Notes under the pieces: generated by a model
What the model was told of the DNA's origin: nothing
What the model saw: only the letters and a program-made list of their open reading frames with translations
The model's database searches: none
Origin: SCN-69-37 sp044507065
Lineage (GTDB): Bacteria; Acidobacteriota; Vicinamibacteria; Vicinamibacterales; SCN-69-37
NCBI GenBank assembly: GCA_044507065.1
Contig: JBIQJY010000014.1
Span: forward strand, 1-64,000
Direction: 5' to 3'
DNA: 64,000 nucleotides
Made by a program: the position numbers and the translations under genes
Part shown: positions 34,085-42,802 of the stretch, piece after piece
Layout: each line of letters starts with the position of its first letter
Position numbering within the stretch: the stretch's first letter is position 1

Positions 34085-34708
34085 GTGGCATTCACGTTCA
34101 GGTTTCTGCCGAAAGACGAGCAATTCTTCGACCTGTTCGGGCAAATGGCCGACGAGGTCCAGAAGGCCGCGGCCATGCTCGAGCAGATGTTTGCCGTCGA
34201 GCCGCCCGATTTGTCGTTCGTCGATCCCATCAAGGATGCCGAGCATCGGTGCGACGCGCTGACACACGACACCATCCAGCGCCTGCACCGCACGTTCGTC
34301 ACGCCGTTCGACCGCGAGGACCTCTACGCCCTGGCGACGAGCCTCGACGATGTGATGGACGCGATCGACCACGCGGCGGCACTGACGCGGATGTACAAGA
34401 TTCAGCGCGTGCGGCCCGGCGCGCGCGAGCTGGCCCACACCGTCAGCGGCGCGGCCGCGCGGCTTCACGCCGCGCTCGACGCGCTGGCCACCAAGAAACC
34501 CGTCCAGCCGCACGCGGTCGAGATCAACCGTCTCGAGAACGAGGCCGACCGCATCTACCAGGAGGCTGTCCGCGTGCTGTTCGACACCGAGACCAATCCC
34601 ATCATCATCATCAAGTGGAAGGAAATGTACGACGTGCTCGAAGTGATCACCGACCGGTGTGAAGACGCCGCGAACGTGATCGAAGGCGTCGTCGTCAAGC
34701 ACGGCTGA
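34085..34708 (+). CDS. DUF47-family PhoU-like protein (Pit accessory)
   Basis: 207 residues from GTG 34085, which has GGGGAG upstream and gives the typical start AFTFRFLPKDEQFFDLF. The helical protein resembles half of PhoU (KDAEHRCDALTHDTI, LDDVMDAIDHAA, DRCEDAANVIE). Proteins of this family are encoded next to Pit transporters and regulate them. The pit gene starts 7 bp downstream. Confidence 0.9.
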   Translation: MAFTFRFLPKDEQFFDLFGQMADEVQKAAAMLEQMFAVEPPDLSFVDPIKDAEHRCDALTHDTIQRLHRTFVTPFDREDLYALATSLDDVMDAIDHAAALTRMYKIQRVRPGARELAHTVSGAAARLHAALDALATKKPVQPHAVEINRLENEADRIYQEAVRVLFDTETNPIIIIKWKEMYDVLEVITDRCEDAANVIEGVVVKHG

Positions 34709-34715
34709 GGATCAC

Positions 34716-35714
34716 GTGAGCCTGATCTTCAGTTCCATCGGCCTCATCATCCTCGTCGCGCTCATCTTCGATTACATCAATGGGTTTCACGACGCTGCCA
34801 ACTCGATAGCCACCGTCGTTTCCACCCGCGTGCTCTCGCCCGGCGTCGCGGTGGTGTGGGCGGCCTTCTTCAACTTCGCGGCTGCCGCCGTCGTCGGCAC
34901 CGCCGTGGCCACCACCGTTGGCAGCGGCATGGTGGATCTGGCGGTTGTCACCGAGTCGGTCATCCTCGGCGGCCTGTTCGGCGCGATCATCTGGAACCTC
35001 ATCACCTGGTATTTCGCGCTGCCCACCAGTTCGTCCCATGCGCTGTTCGGCGGCTACGCGGGCGCCGCGGTCGCCAAGGCGGGGTTCGGCGCGGTCATCG
35101 TGTCGGGCTGGATCAAGACGATCGTCTTCATCGTCGTGGCGCCGCTCATCGGCCTCGTCGTCGGCCTTTCGCTGATGATGGCCATCTACTGGGTGTGCCG
35201 CAACGTCACGCCGGCGCGTGCCGACAAGTGGTTCCGGAAGCTGCAGCTGGTGTCGGCCGCGGCCTACAGCCTGATGCACGGTGCGAACGACGCCCAGAAA
35301 ACCATGGGCATCATTGCCGGCGCGCTCTTCACCGGCGGCTACATCTCGACCTTCCACATTCCGATCTGGGTCGAGATTGCGGCGTATTCGGCCATCAGCC
35401 TCGGCACGCTCAGCGGCGGCTGGCGGATCATCAAGACGATGGGGTCCAAGATCACGAAGCTCCAGCCGATGGGCGGCTTCGCGGCCGAGACAGGCGCCGC
35501 TGTCGCGATCGGCACGGCCACGGCCATGGGCGTCGGCATCAGCACCACCCACACCATCACGGGTGCCATCGTGGGCGTGGGTGCCACGCGACGGCTGAGC
35601 GCCGTCCGCTGGGGCGTGGCGCGCCAGATCGTCTGGGCGTGGGTGCTGACGATTCCTGCCTCGGCCGCCATCGGCGCCATCTCCTACTGGTTCGTCAGCC
35701 TCGTGCACCCCTAG
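34716..35714 (+). CDS. pit: PiT-family inorganic phosphate transporter
   Basis: 332 residues with about ten membrane segments. The two PiT signature repeats are visible: DYINGFHDAANSIATVVS near the N-terminus and HGANDAQKTMGI near residue 190. It is a low-affinity metal-phosphate/proton or sodium symporter in the inner membrane. The GTG start at 34716 has GAGG upstream. It is co-transcribed with DUF47 and probably shares its Pho box. Confidence 0.93.
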   Translation: MSLIFSSIGLIILVALIFDYINGFHDAANSIATVVSTRVLSPGVAVVWAAFFNFAAAAVVGTAVATTVGSGMVDLAVVTESVILGGLFGAIIWNLITWYFALPTSSSHALFGGYAGAAVAKAGFGAVIVSGWIKTIVFIVVAPLIGLVVGLSLMMAIYWVCRNVTPARADKWFRKLQLVSAAAYSLMHGANDAQKTMGIIAGALFTGGYISTFHIPIWVEIAAYSAISLGTLSGGWRIIKTMGSKITKLQPMGGFAAETGAAVAIGTATAMGVGISTTHTITGAIVGVGATRRLSAVRWGVARQIVWAWVLTIPASAAIGAISYWFVSLVHP

Positions 35715-35743
35715 CCCGACGCGGCAGGCGCGCCCGTCGCGTC

Positions 35744-37525
35744 CTACGCCGTTTCCGATGATGGCGGTGCTGGATCCGCGTACGGCAGGCGTACCGTGAA
35801 GACGGCACCGCCGCCTTCGCGATTGGCGGCCTCGAGGCTGCCGCCGTGCAGCCCCACCAGGTGGCGCACGATCGACAGGCCCAGTCCGGTGCCGCCCGGG
35901 TCGCGCGAGCGCGATCGGTCTGCACGATAGAAGCGCTCGAAGATGCGGGGCAGGTCCGCCTCGGGGATGCCCGGACCGTTGTCGGCCACGGCAATTTCCA
36001 CTTCGTCGCCCACGCGACGGGCGTGCACCTCGACGGCCGATCCTTCCGGCGTGTAGTTCGAGGCGTTTTCCAGCAGGTTGCGCAGGACGTCCTGCAGCTT
36101 CGCGGCATCGCCGGCGACCGTTGCGGCATCGGCAGCGACGTGGCGCTCGACCCGCTGACGACGTCCGCCGAGGAGCGCTTCCAGATCCGCGGCGGCGGCA
36201 TCGACGATGCCCTGAACCGAGCAGGTGCCGCGATCGATCGTTTCCTGGCCGGCGTCGAGGCGCGCGAGCCGCAGCAGGTCGCGCACGAGCCGCTCCATCC
36301 GCAGCGTGTGGCGCGAGATGACCTCAAGGAAGCGGCGGGCCTCGTCCGGGTCTGACGGCGTATCGAGCAGCGCCTCGACGTAGCCACGAATTGCGGTCAG
36401 GGGCGTGCGCAACTCGTGGGAGACGTTGGCGACGAAGTCCCGCCGCACCTGATCGGCGTGCCGCAGGTCGGTGATGTCGTGAAGCACGAGAACCGCGCCA
36501 CCGCCACGCTCGCGGGCCACGGGCACCACGCGGGCCATCACGCGGCGGCGCGGCGATCGGTCGAGCTCGATCTCGACCGGTTCGGCCGGCTGCTGGCCGA
36601 GAACGGCGGCGAGCAGCCCGGCGATGGCCGGCTGTCGGACCACTTCGAGATAGTGCAGTCCCTCGGCCGGGCCGGGCAGGTGCAGCATCGCGCGCACGGC
36701 GGGGTTGGTGAGCACGAGACGTCCTTCGTGATCGACGAGCAGGACGCCCTCCGCCATGCCGTGCAGGATCGCGTCGGTGTGGGCGCGCTCGCGCTCCATG
36801 TCGCCGAGCCGCGTCCCGAGTTCCCGTACGGTGGCGTCGAGCACATTGGCCACCGTGCCCACTTCGTCGCGCCCGTGGTCCCGGGCCGGGCGGCTGAAGT
36901 CACCGGCCCTGTACCGTTCCGCCGTTTCGGCGACGATGCGGAGCCGGCGGTTGAGCATGATGGACGTGATGGCCGTCGCCAGGAGCGCGACGAGCAGGCC
37001 GGCCCCGAGGCCCGCGAGCGCGAGCCGGTGCAGGTCCGAGACGCGCGCATCAACCGAGGTCAGCGGGAGCGCGAGGCGGACGAACCCCACGGGCCCTGAG
37101 GCGACGGCCACGACGGCATACATCGTGTCGACGTTGGTCGTCGTACTGCCGCGGATCACGGCGGCTTCGCCGGTCCGGGCCGCGTCTTCGACCTCCTGAC
37201 GGTGGGCGTGGTTTTCCGCCGTCGCCAGCTCTTCGCCATCGAGTTCCGAGTCGCCCAGCACGCGGCCATCGCCGGCAATGAGCGTGACGCGGACGTCGAG
37301 CAGCGCGCCAATCCGGTCGGCTTCGGCGTCGGCCGTCGCAAGGTCGGACAACGCGGCCTGGTCGGCCACGAGGTGCGCCGCCAGGCGCGCCTGGCTGAAC
37401 AGGCTGGCCCGCGCGTCGTCGTACTGGTACTGGCGGAGGGAGTGCTCGACGAGCAGCGTCGAGACGGTCAGCGCGACGACCGATGCGAGCAGGACCGACA
37501 GGAACGTGCGAGTGCGGACCGTCAC
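35744..37525 (-). CDS. phoR: Phosphate-regulon-type sensor histidine kinase
   Basis: 593 residues. TM1 is at about 7-28, a periplasmic sensor region of about 140 residues follows, and TM2 is at about 165-188. Then come HAMP, a PAS domain (about 250-350), HisKA with the phospho-His in FVANVSHELRTPLTAI, and HATPase motifs N-box LLENASNY, DNGPGIP and GTGLGLSIV. It overlaps phoB by 4 bp. The large periplasmic domain is more than E. coli PhoR has, but resembles PhoR of many other phyla. PhoR is the likely identity from the neighbouring phosphate genes. Confidence 0.88.
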   Translation of the reverse strand: MTVRTRTFLSVLLASVVALTVSTLLVEHSLRQYQYDDARASLFSQARLAAHLVADQAALSDLATADAEADRIGALLDVRVTLIAGDGRVLGDSELDGEELATAENHAHRQEVEDAARTGEAAVIRGSTTTNVDTMYAVVAVASGPVGFVRLALPLTSVDARVSDLHRLALAGLGAGLLVALLATAITSIMLNRRLRIVAETAERYRAGDFSRPARDHGRDEVGTVANVLDATVRELGTRLGDMERERAHTDAILHGMAEGVLLVDHEGRLVLTNPAVRAMLHLPGPAEGLHYLEVVRQPAIAGLLAAVLGQQPAEPVEIELDRSPRRRVMARVVPVARERGGGAVLVLHDITDLRHADQVRRDFVANVSHELRTPLTAIRGYVEALLDTPSDPDEARRFLEVISRHTLRMERLVRDLLRLARLDAGQETIDRGTCSVQGIVDAAAADLEALLGGRRQRVERHVAADAATVAGDAAKLQDVLRNLLENASNYTPEGSAVEVHARRVGDEVEIAVADNGPGIPEADLPRIFERFYRADRSRSRDPGGTGLGLSIVRHLVGLHGGSLEAANREGGGAVFTVRLPYADPAPPSSETA

Positions 37526-38217
37526 GGCGCGGGTGGGGCCGGATCTTCGAGGCGGTAACCGAACTGTTTGATGGTGGTGAGGGCCGTGGCCAGCAGCGGA
37601 ACCTTCTCGCGCAAGCGGCGCACGTGCACGTCGACCGTCCGCGTGCCGCCGGTGTACTGGTAGCCCCAGACGTCGGTGAGCAGCAGGTCGCGCGACAACA
37701 CGCGGCCGCGATGCTCGATGAGGTACTGCAGCAGCAGGAACTCCTTGGCCGTGAGGCGGACCTCCGTGCCGTCGATGCGGACCTCGTGACGGTCCAGGTC
37801 CATCGTGATCGGGCCGTGGCGCAACTGGGAAGACGGCGTGTCCGGCCGCTCGACGCGACGCAGCAGGGCCGCGACCCGTGCGACGACCTCCTTCGGGCTG
37901 AACGGCTTGACGACGTAGTCATCGGCGCCGAGCTCGAGCCCGCGGATCCGATCCCCTTCTTCGCCGCGTGCGGTCACCATGATGATCGGGGTGGCGGCCG
38001 TCGCCGGATCCTGCCGCAGCGCCTGGCACACGAGCAGGCCGTCCATGCCGGGCAGCATCAGGTCGAGCAGGACGAGGTCCGGTTTGTGCTCGCGTGCGTG
38101 GGCCAGCACGGCCGTGCCGGTCGTCAGGAGGTCGACCGTATGGCCGGCGCGCTCCAGATAGTGGCGGAGGAGATCGCCGATGTCCTGGCTGTCTTCGACG
38201 ACGAGAATGCGCGCCAC
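37522..38217 (-). CDS. phoB: OmpR/PhoB-type response regulator
   Basis: 231 residues. The receiver has the EDS acidic patch and Asp52 in LLDLMLPGMDG, then VKPFSPKE. The C-terminal winged helix has EVRLTAKEFLLLQYL, DVWGYQYTGGTRTVDVHVRRLREK. The recognition-helix region resembles PhoB/PhoP. It should bind the tandem heptamer boxes upstream of pstB and DUF47-pit. The GTG start at 38217 is 6 nt from TACAAT with no ribosome site. Confidence 0.9.
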   Translation of the reverse strand: MARILVVEDSQDIGDLLRHYLERAGHTVDLLTTGTAVLAHAREHKPDLVLLDLMLPGMDGLLVCQALRQDPATAATPIIMVTARGEEGDRIRGLELGADDYVVKPFSPKEVVARVAALLRRVERPDTPSSQLRHGPITMDLDRHEVRIDGTEVRLTAKEFLLLQYLIEHRGRVLSRDLLLTDVWGYQYTGGTRTVDVHVRRLREKVPLLATALTTIKQFGYRLEDPAPPAP

Positions 38218-38223
38218 CCGACG

Positions 38224-38229
38224 ATTGTA
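38224..38229 (-). promoter_or_regulatory. -10 hexamer of phoB-phoR (leaderless type)
   Basis: TACAAT on the minus strand ends 6 nt before the phoB GTG. No Pho-box-like repeat is seen here. Confidence 0.5.
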
Positions 38230-38258
38230 CGCGGAGGCAGGTACGGCCGGTGGCGGCG

Positions 38259-39530
38259 CTATGCCTTCGTGAGGGCGCTGCCGCGCTTGAACAGGATCAT
38301 CCAGCCCGAGATGACCGCCAGCAGCAGGCCATTGACGGCCATGACGCGCGAGGCACTGAACCGATCGGCCAGTGCGCCGGCAACGAGCGCGCCGATGGGG
38401 CCACCGCCCCGCAGCGCCACCATGTAGATGGACACCACGCGGCCGCGCAGCGCGTCGGGCACCGTCATCTGCAGCAGCGAAAAGGCCAGCGAGAACAGCA
38501 CCATGAACAGGATGCCGGCGAGAAACAGCAGGGCGAGGCTGAGCGGCAGCGACGTCGACAGGGCGAAGCCGGCAATCAGCAGGCCCAGTCCGATCTGGAC
38601 GACCAGCAGCACGCGTCCCATCTGGCTGCTGTCGACGGTACCGACGACGAGCGCACCGACAATCGCGCCGAGGCCCTGCGCCGCCATCAACGCCGACAGG
38701 CGCGTTTCGGCGCGCCCGAGCCCGGTGAGCACGTCATGCGCGAAGGCGGGCAGCATCGTCATGAGCGGCATCGTGAGGAACGTGCTGAGCGTCACGAGCA
38801 CGGTGAGCGTGAGCAGCAGGCGATTGTCGCGCACGTACCGCAGTCCGCCCTTGAGCTCTTCGGTCACCGCCCCGCGGTTGAGGGCGGCCACGTGTTTCGG
38901 GAGCGCCAGGGCAGCCAGCGCCACGACGACGATGAAGAACGACAGGCCGTTGAAGAAGAAGCACCACGCCGTGCCCACCGTGGCCAGCACGATGGCGCCG
39001 ACGCCCGGGCCCAGCACGCGCGACAGGTTGAACTGCGTGGAGTTGAGCGCGATGGCGTTGGGTAGATCACGCTTGGGAACGAGCGACGGGATCATCGCCT
39101 GATAGGCCGGTCCGCCAAAGGCCTGGCCGCAGCCCGAGATGAACGACAGCGCGAAGATGAACGCCACGTGGATGTGGCCGGTCCAGACGAGTGCGGCCAG
39201 CATGAAGGCCGAGAACGCCTGCACGTACTGCGACATGGCCAGCAGGCGACGCCGGTCGTGGCGATCGGCCACCACGCCCCCGATGAGCATGAACAGCAGG
39301 ATGGGGAGCTGACTGAGGAAGTCGTCGAGGCCGAGATAGAACGTGGAGTTGGTCAGGTCGTAGACGAGCAGGCCCTGGGCGTACTTCTGCATCCAGGTGC
39401 CAATCGTCGAGGCAAGGGCGGCCAGCCACAGGATGCGATAGTTCCGGTGGGTGAGTGCGCCGGCCACGCGGGCCACCCACGACCGGGACGGGTCGGGGGC
39501 GGACGGATCGGCGGGACCGCTTGTCGTCAC
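38259..39530 (-). CDS. MFS exporter (MFS_3/EntS-like)
   Basis: 423 residues with about twelve membrane segments. The N-terminal RNYRILWLAALASTIGTWMQ start and the GGVVADRHDRRRLL loop between TM2 and TM3 place it in the MFS_3 group, which includes EntS and other exporters. The substrate is unknown. GTG 39530 is 9 nt after TAGAAT on the minus strand. It diverges from the SET-domain gene, whose own -10 lies 15 bp away. Confidence 0.82.
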   Translation of the reverse strand: MTTSGPADPSAPDPSRSWVARVAGALTHRNYRILWLAALASTIGTWMQKYAQGLLVYDLTNSTFYLGLDDFLSQLPILLFMLIGGVVADRHDRRRLLAMSQYVQAFSAFMLAALVWTGHIHVAFIFALSFISGCGQAFGGPAYQAMIPSLVPKRDLPNAIALNSTQFNLSRVLGPGVGAIVLATVGTAWCFFFNGLSFFIVVVALAALALPKHVAALNRGAVTEELKGGLRYVRDNRLLLTLTVLVTLSTFLTMPLMTMLPAFAHDVLTGLGRAETRLSALMAAQGLGAIVGALVVGTVDSSQMGRVLLVVQIGLGLLIAGFALSTSLPLSLALLFLAGILFMVLFSLAFSLLQMTVPDALRGRVVSIYMVALRGGGPIGALVAGALADRFSASRVMAVNGLLLAVISGWMILFKRGSALTKA

Positions 39531-39539
39531 GAGCGAACG

Positions 39540-39545
39540 ATTCTA
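39540..39545 (-). promoter_or_regulatory. -10 hexamer of the MFS gene (leaderless type)
   Basis: TAGAAT on the minus strand ends 9 nt before GTG 39530. No ribosome site is present. Confidence 0.45.
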
Positions 39546-39559
39546 TCGCGAGATTGCTC

Positions 39560-39565
39560 TAATAT
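39560..39565 (+). promoter_or_regulatory. -10 hexamer of the SET-domain gene (leaderless type)
   Basis: TAATAT ends 8 nt before GTG 39574. No ribosome site is present. Its -35 position would overlap the -10 of the divergent MFS gene. Confidence 0.45.
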
Positions 39566-39573
39566 CTTTCCTC

Positions 39574-40023
39574 GTGAAGAAACGTCGTCCCAAACCTCGT
39601 CCCTCTGTTGCCCCCTCCGCGCCGCTCAAGGCGATTGTGCGGCGCAAGTCGCGCATCTCGGGCTGGGGTGTCTATGCCCTCGAACCGATCACGAAGAACT
39701 CGCGCATCGTCGACTACGCCGGCGAGAAGATCTCGTGGAAGGAAAGCGATCGCCGCGAGCAGAAGTACCTGAAGAAGGGCTGCATCTGGTGCTTCATCCT
39801 GAACCGGAAGACCGTGCGGGATGCGGCGGTCGGCGGCAACATCGCGCGGTTCATCAACCACCGCTGCAAGCCGAACTGCTACACCGAGATTGCCGGTGAC
39901 ATCATCTGGATCCGGGCCGCCCGGAACATCGAGGCCGGCGAGGAGCTGACCTACAACTACGAAACCGAGGGCGGCGCGGGTATCCAGTGCCTCTGCCGGC
40001 CCGGCTGCAAGACCATCCTGTGA
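39574..40023 (+). CDS. SET-domain protein (putative lysine methyltransferase)
   Basis: 149 residues from GTG 39574. A short basic N-terminus (KKRRPKPRP) precedes a full SET core: SGWGVYALEPI, DYAGEKIS, ARFINHRCKPNC (the NHXCXPN SAM motif), GEELTYNY, and a post-SET-like CLCRPGC. SET enzymes methylate lysines on histones in eukaryotes; bacterial ones may modify ribosomal or nucleoid proteins. The conserved catalytic residues suggest activity. Its stop overlaps the following esterase start (GTGA). Confidence 0.88.
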   Translation: MKKRRPKPRPSVAPSAPLKAIVRRKSRISGWGVYALEPITKNSRIVDYAGEKISWKESDRREQKYLKKGCIWCFILNRKTVRDAAVGGNIARFINHRCKPNCYTEIAGDIIWIRAARNIEAGEELTYNYETEGGAGIQCLCRPGCKTIL

Positions 40024-40700
40024 CGCCGATTGCCCACGCCGTCTACCTGCACGGGTTCGCCTCGTCGCCGGCCTCATCGAAAGCCGGGTGGTTCGAGCGG
40101 CAGCTGTCGGCGCGCGGCGTCGGCTACAGTTGCCCGGATTTCAACCAGCCGTCGTTCGAGACGCTCACCACGACGCGGATGATCGGGGCGACACAGGCGG
40201 CCGTCGCGGCGGCCCGGCCGGGGCCCGTGGCGCTCATCGGGTCGAGCCTGGGCGCATTCGTGGCGGTGCATGCCGCCGTGGCCGACGCCGGCCGGCGGAT
40301 CGATCGGCTGGTGCTGCTGGCGCCGGCGCTGGACTTCGGCGGCAACCGATTGACCCACCTCGGACCGCACAGCATCGAGGAGTGGCGGCGCGCCGGCCGA
40401 CTGCGGGTGTTCCACTATGCCCTCGGCGAGGAGCGCGACGTGGGATACGACCTCTACGCGGATGCCGCCGGCTACGACGCGTTTTCCGTGACGCTCGACA
40501 TGCCGATTGTCATCGTCCACGGCCGGCAGGACGACGTCGTCGATCCGGCCATGGTCGAGCGGTGGGCGGCAGCGCGTCCGAACGTCACCCTGCACATGGT
40601 CGACGACGGCCACCAGCTGGCCGAGTCGATGGATTTCATCTGGCGCACGAGCGCGACGCTCTTCGGGCTCGGCCCGGCCGTCACTTCGGATCCAGGTTGA
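40020..40700 (+). CDS. YqiA-like alpha/beta-hydrolase esterase
   Basis: 226 residues, GTG 40020 overlapping the SET stop by 4 bp. It has the oxyanion motif YLHGFASSP, the nucleophile Ser in GSSLGAF, an acid in GRQDDVVD and the catalytic His in DDGHQLAES. The family (UPF0227/YqiA) hydrolyses short acyl esters. It is convergent with the ThuA-like gene, overlapping by 20 bp. Coupling to the SET gene is notable, but no functional link is known. Confidence 0.82.
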   Translation: MTPIAHAVYLHGFASSPASSKAGWFERQLSARGVGYSCPDFNQPSFETLTTTRMIGATQAAVAAARPGPVALIGSSLGAFVAVHAAVADAGRRIDRLVLLAPALDFGGNRLTHLGPHSIEEWRRAGRLRVFHYALGEERDVGYDLYADAAGYDAFSVTLDMPIVIVHGRQDDVVDPAMVERWAAARPNVTLHMVDDGHQLAESMDFIWRTSATLFGLGPAVTSDPG

Positions 40701-41631
40701 CCGTCAGGTCCGCCGGGGTGATGGTGTCGACGACGCCGCCGGCGGGCACGTCAATCTTCGCCATCCACAGCAGCGCATTGAGCATGATGCGGCGCTGATT
40801 CACGTCGCCCCAGTGCGCGTGCGTGTGACCGCCGGTGAAGCCGAAGCTGCGGCCGCCATCGGCGCGCTCGAACGCCCACATCATCACCTCCGGACGGCCG
40901 CTGGCGGCAATGATGTGGTCGTAGGGTCCGCGCGGCGAGACATACGGCCCGTCGCGCACGTCGTCGCCGGGTGTTGCGACGAGCAGGTTGGTGATGCGAT
41001 TCTTCGCGGCGGCATCCGGCGTCCAGCGCATGTTGAAGTACCACTCGTCGTGCGTGGCGAAGGGGCCGACGCCGCGGGTGATCGGATGCGTCGGGAATGT
41101 CGTGAAGTCCGGCGTCCACATCGGGTTCACCGACCAGTTCGTCTCGTAGAAGCCGCCGGCCCAACGCTGCATCGTCTCGCCGGAAGGCCCCGCGGGGACC
41201 TCCACGGCGTAATGCGCGAAGCCGAGCCCCACCCCCTTCGCCGCGAGCGCGTCGAGCACGGCGACGCGGTCGTTCTGCAGAGCGGGATGGCCCTTCCCGC
41301 CGTCGGCGTAGATCAGGATGGCATCGGCGCCATCGAGCGCGGCGTGATCGTCGACGGGTTTGCCGTCGACGACCTTGGTCGGCCAGCCGTTCGTGTAGAC
41401 ATCCACGCGGAGGTTGGGCACCGCACCGAGCGCCTTCTGGAGCAGCATCGCGCCGGCGCGGAACTCGTGCATCCCGGGCGGATGGCTCGGGCGCCCCGCG
41501 ATGAGGACGATGCGCGCCGTGTCCTGACGGGCGAGCAGGGCATCGGCAGAGGTCAGGGCGGCGACGCAGGCGGCCGCACCCATCAACCAGGCCATCCACA
41601 AGCGGCTACGGCGGCGGTCGGTCGTTGGCAT
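40681..41631 (-). CDS. Secreted ThuA-like-domain protein
   Basis: 316 residues from ATG 41631; frame extension upstream is without homology. After a signal peptide (WMAWLMGAAACVAALTSADAL) the ThuA/trehalose-utilisation fold is seen in IVLIAGRPSHPPGMHEF, ILIYADGGKGHP, YETNWSVNP, HDEWYFNMRW and FGFTGGHTHAHWG. This glutamine-amidotransferase-like fold is abundant in Acidobacteria and Planctomycetes. The biochemical role is not established. An export signal implies an envelope location. Confidence 0.8.
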   Translation of the reverse strand: MPTTDRRRSRLWMAWLMGAAACVAALTSADALLARQDTARIVLIAGRPSHPPGMHEFRAGAMLLQKALGAVPNLRVDVYTNGWPTKVVDGKPVDDHAALDGADAILIYADGGKGHPALQNDRVAVLDALAAKGVGLGFAHYAVEVPAGPSGETMQRWAGGFYETNWSVNPMWTPDFTTFPTHPITRGVGPFATHDEWYFNMRWTPDAAAKNRITNLLVATPGDDVRDGPYVSPRGPYDHIIAASGRPEVMMWAFERADGGRSFGFTGGHTHAHWGDVNQRRIMLNALLWMAKIDVPAGGVVDTITPADLTVNLDPK

Positions 41632-41748
41632 GGCGAGAGGGGCGAACCAGCATCCCGGCGTGTCGGAACGGGGCCTTCGTCTGGTGTCGATGCACGCATG
41701 GTAGGGCAAAGGCGCGCAGAAGGCTACAGGCGACCTCGCCGTCCGCGC

Positions 41749-41754
41749 TATAAT
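41749..41754 (+). promoter_or_regulatory. -10 element of the CsgG-like gene
   Basis: Perfect TATAAT; the start codon is 25 nt downstream with an AAGGAGG ribosome site (41768-41774), so this is a normal leader. The -35 is weak. Confidence 0.55.
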
Positions 41755-41779
41755 CCGGCCGCGTCTTAAGGAGGCTCCG

Positions 41780-42676
41780 ATGTTGCGTTCTACTCGCTCG
41801 ATTGCCGCCGGTCTCGCGCTCGCACTCGCGATGGCGGTCGGTTCGTCTGTGCCCGCATTCGCGCAGGCGAAGCCGCGCGTAGCGGTCATGAACTTCGCCA
41901 ACAACAGCACATGGTCGTGGTGGGGCGACAAGCTCGGCGAGGCCGCGGCCGACGAGCTGGTGACGCAACTGCTCAAACAGGGGCGCTTCACGGTCATCGA
42001 GCGCTCGCAGCTCGAGGCGGTCCTGGCCGAGCAGCGGCTGGGCGCCACCGGCGCGGTCAACGCGTCGACGGCCGCGCAGATTGGCAAGGTCCTCGGCGTG
42101 CAGTTCATCCTGACCGGATCGATCACGCAGTTCTCGGTCGAACGGACCGGCGGATCGATTCGCGCATTCGGTGGCATCGGTGCGAGCGTGTCGAACGCGG
42201 AGGCGAAGCTCGACGTGCGGCTCATCAGCACCGACACGGCCGAGATCCTCGTCGCGGCCGAAGGGCAGGGCAACAAGCGCATGGGCGGCGGATCGTTCCG
42301 CGGCACGGGCGGTGAGCGGACGTTCGACCAGGGCGCCGCGCAGGAAGCCCTGCGTCCCGCCATCGAACAGGTCGTCGCGCGGCTCGGCGAGCAGGCCGGA
42401 CAGCTGCAGGCGGCCATGCCCGCCGCGCCGACCGGGCAGGTCGTCGGCGTCAAGGGCGACCTCGTCTACATCAATCGCGGCCAGTCGGCCGGCGTGACGG
42501 TGGGGCAGCGGTTCAGCGCGAGCCGGGTCACCGACGAAATCAAGGATGCCGACGGTCGCGTCCTCGATCGCGTGGTGAGTCGCGTCGCGACGCTCGAGGT
42601 CACGCAGGTGCTGTCGCAGTCGTCGGTCTGCCGCATCGTCGACGGCGCCGTCCAGGTGAACGACACCATCGAATAG
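41780..42676 (+). CDS. Secreted CsgG-family protein
   Basis: 298 residues. A strong AAGGAGG precedes ATG 41780. The signal peptide ends near PAFAQA. The CsgG core is seen in RVAVMNFANNS, FTVIERSQLEAVLAEQ, IGKVLGVQFILTGSIT and AKLDVRLISTDTAEI. CsgG forms the curli export pore in E. coli, but no csgE, csgF or curlin gene lies here and there is no lipobox Cys. The C-terminal third has an extra domain (GQVVGVKGDLVYINRG). A role in the envelope is likely; curli secretion is not supported. Confidence 0.8.
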   Translation: MLRSTRSIAAGLALALAMAVGSSVPAFAQAKPRVAVMNFANNSTWSWWGDKLGEAAADELVTQLLKQGRFTVIERSQLEAVLAEQRLGATGAVNASTAAQIGKVLGVQFILTGSITQFSVERTGGSIRAFGGIGASVSNAEAKLDVRLISTDTAEILVAAEGQGNKRMGGGSFRGTGGERTFDQGAAQEALRPAIEQVVARLGEQAGQLQAAMPAAPTGQVVGVKGDLVYINRGQSAGVTVGQRFSASRVTDEIKDADGRVLDRVVSRVATLEVTQVLSQSSVCRIVDGAVQVNDTIE

Positions 42677-42704
42677 GAAGCAGCACGAAGCCACGTCGCC
42701 CGGG

Positions 42705-42725
42705 GGGCCGGCCATGTGCCGGCCC
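42705..42725 (+). terminator. Hairpin terminator after the CsgG-like gene
   Basis: GGGCCGGC and GCCGGCCC pair in a perfect 8-bp stem with a CATGT loop, followed by TTCGCGTT. It lies 28 bp after the stop and separates this gene from the Mrp operon. The apparent upstream start of mrpA at 42716 falls inside the hairpin, so that start is unlikely. Confidence 0.6.
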
Positions 42726-42802
42726 TTCGCGTTATAGAATCAACGCGTCCGCGCGGTGCCGACGCGCCGCGCGCGTTGGTTCGGCCCGCTATTCCTGTCA
42801 AT

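Noticed and set aside
40020..40023. Possible frameshift between the SET and esterase genes
   Set aside because: The GTGA overlap is an ordinary stop/start coupling; both proteins are complete on their own.
41780..42676. Curli export locus
   Set aside because: Only a CsgG-like protein is present; no lipobox Cys and no csgA, csgB, csgE or csgF nearby.
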